Assembly: GCA_958496175.1 (NCBI GenBank)
Contig: OY292280.1
Location: 4,216,001 to 4,280,000, forward strand
From: Sisyra terminalis
Lineage: Eukaryota; Arthropoda; Insecta; Neuroptera; Sisyridae
DNA: 64,000 bases
Direction: 5' to 3'
Shown here: in pieces, positions 62,214 to 64,000 of the stretch
Numbering within the stretch: position 1 is the stretch's first letter
Layout: each line of letters opens with the position of its first letter
The notes under the pieces: model-generated
Seen by the model: the letters and a program-made list of their open reading frames with translations, nothing else
Told to the model about the DNA's origin: nothing
Databases searched by the model: none
Position numbers and translations under genes: made by a program

Positions 62214-63355
62214 ATCAAAATACTCCTGGAATCGGTGGATTTTCTCAACTACGATTTCTTCCAAACAATTTTAGATAATTTGGGTCAAATTTATTGTGCT
62301 TTTCATAATCTTACACAATAATTAGTCCCAGTTAGGTTGACTTAATTTCTGTGCAATTGTTCTCCGTTTTTTTTTTGGTAATACCTGTCTTTGATAAAAT
62401 TTGTTGATATTTAAGGGGGACAAGCATTTACTTCTGCTTATTGCTTTATTAATTTCTTTATTGTATTGTATAGTGGTTCACGAAAGACCCCTTTCCAAAT
62501 TATGAGGGCTCCATTTTTGTTACGCCACCGGTAGAATACGTAATTACGCGTTTGAATTCTCGATTTTTCTATTTTATTTTCACCAACTTCTCACCATCAT
62601 TTCTTATTAGGATACAATTTGAAGAATACCTTGAAACATAAATTTAAAGAAAATAAATAATAAACAATACGAAGTAAATCAATTCTTTCTTACATTGATA
62701 ACGAGGAAAAAATGCTCATAAATGTTAGAATGACGGAAATGTTTTACGTAATTGGAGGTAATTGTGAACTTTAATCTTTCACCAAAATGGAAATAGAAGA
62801 CAAGTTAAAAATAACGTCGTTACCCTTGGAACAATGCAATTACATATTAAAATAATTCATTTACAGTAAGATTTAATGGGCTTTAAACATCGATAAACAA
62901 ATCGATTTTACATGACAATATTGTCATTTCGAATCGATTATAATGCAAACAAATATTCAAATTGCTTTTTCCATACGCAAATCCACTAGATAATAAACGG
63001 CCAACCTTGATTAACGCCCTATTTGTTCCAACATATAATATCGTGTCATTATTCAATACCCAAAATACTTTTAAACAACTATTTTTGCAACTAAAAATAT
63101 CAACCCTGTGAAAACAAGCCATTTACAATTTGGAAGTTTTTAAATGTCTTTATTAACCTTTTTTGAACACATTTAACAATAGGTTGCATTCTAACAAAGT
63201 TGTTACAGAAATAAGTAATAGAAAAACTTATTTGCATGAAATAAAAAAGGATAAAGACATAAATATGTCCGGTGATTAGACATGCTACGAAACGCTACGC
63301 ATCATTTGCATATTTTTTACCATTAACTTCTATACGATTCCTCATATTCTATTCA
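62213..63355. other. Unassigned AT-rich stretch
   Basis: No gene. The 79-codon frame at 62883-63122 (-) has no domain and is treated as chance. Confidence 0.4.
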
Positions 63356-63690
63356 ATTTCATAACATATATTTTATGTTGAAATTAGCATCCATAGTTGT
63401 CATATGAATTGCACAGATACGTATTTCGATTGTCAAACAAACTTCCACAGTGGGTCATTAAGTATAATTAGTGGTGAGATTCAATACTACTTGAGGAAGA
63501 TTTCTTGGCAATCGAAATACTTATCTGTGTAATACAAATTTATTTCCAAAATTTGCTTTTATAAATTTTAATACATAAATAAGATTAAAATATTTTTTAT
63601 ATATTGTATAAACTAATTATTTAATATTATTAATATTAGTAGTACTATTCACAGTCGGCGGAAAAAAATCTAATTTGATTCTAATCAAAA
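63355..63690. repeat. F1 inverted pair
   Basis: Minus unit with GCACAGATACGTATTTCG at 63411-63428 and plus unit with GGCAATCGAAATACTTATCT at 63507-63526, separated by only about 50 bp. Tail AACTAATTATTTAATATTAT then ACAGTCGGCGGAAAAAAATC. The CTGATGA boxes are decayed in both. Confidence 0.7.
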
Positions 63691-64000
63691 TAAATAAAAG
63701 ACGTTTATCACAAATTAAATAAATTGATATCGCCATCTGGTGAGTTTTGAAACGATTATAGGCAGAATCTATTTGAAAGAAGAGTCGCAAAATCAGCTAT
63801 GCAATTAAACGCGGTAAAATACAAATTCTATTGAAATCCATTTTTAAATCTTCAAAAATTATCAGTTCATATTATCAATTCTAAGCTGTTATTAATTAAA
63901 TAGAATCACAGTTATGTTATTATTTATCAATACAATTATAAAGTTGTATTTTTGATGTTGTAGCACAATAAAAAGACATAAAATATACGAATTTTTTTAG

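Overview
The window looks like gene-poor, AT-rich nuclear DNA from an insect. The genes carry GT-AG introns, there are no bacterial operons, and decayed DNA transposons, MITEs, SINE-like pieces and diverged tandem arrays fill most of the sequence. The one gene I recognise with confidence is the arthropod ortholog of the Polycomb RING-finger gene Pcgf3 (Drosophila l(3)73Ah). Its four coding exons lie on the + strand between 31590 and 37120 and encode 224 residues. Insect is an inference from that gene and the repeat landscape; I cannot name a species.

Three further protein genes lie on the - strand between about 15.3 and 27.2 kb. At 27151-25189 is a four-exon gene for a 240-residue protein with hydrophobic membrane segments. 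It is followed by two tandem paralogs, B (23479-21095, 415 residues) and A (16654-15328, 398 residues). The paralogs share exon structure, intron phase, conserved blocks and an upstream region with a putative untranslated first exon, so a whole transcription unit was duplicated. I do not recognise the family. A decayed gene piece with a cysteine-rich CKKGC-type domain, running into about 800 bp of almost pure purine (GAA-type) repeat, lies at 13.0-14.1 kb.

Everything else is repeat or unassigned. Main repeat families: (1) F1, about 25 copies, often in head-to-head inverted pairs, centred on a conserved hairpin; (2) R4, a palindromic MITE of about 225 bp with at least nine copies; (3) R5, a large palindrome of 0.8-1.0 kb, two copies; (4) a 153-bp MITE with perfect 9-bp target duplications, two copies; (5) a piggyBac-like MITE with a pogo/Tigger-like MITE nested inside it; (6) hAT-like MITEs; (7) a tRNA-derived SINE-like family; (8) several diverged tandem arrays at 8.8-10.8, 45.6-47.6, 51.7-52.8, 55.4-56.1 and 60.7-61.2 kb.

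The most interesting signal is that F1 and at least two unrelated repeats (28.6 kb and 61.3/61.9 kb) carry the same arrangement: CTGATGA, a short hairpin, GAAA, a tiny self-complementary stem, then a C. This is the layout of a minimal type I hammerhead ribozyme, as known from Penelope-like retroelements and retrozymes. The copies at 61.3 and 0.57 kb keep the core and a plausible stem I; others are visibly decayed. All carry one extra nucleotide between the CTGATGA box and stem II, so activity is a hypothesis. A second notable point is a tandem duplication inside Pcgf3 that copies the 3' edge of exon 2 with its splice donor, creating a decoy donor in intron 2.
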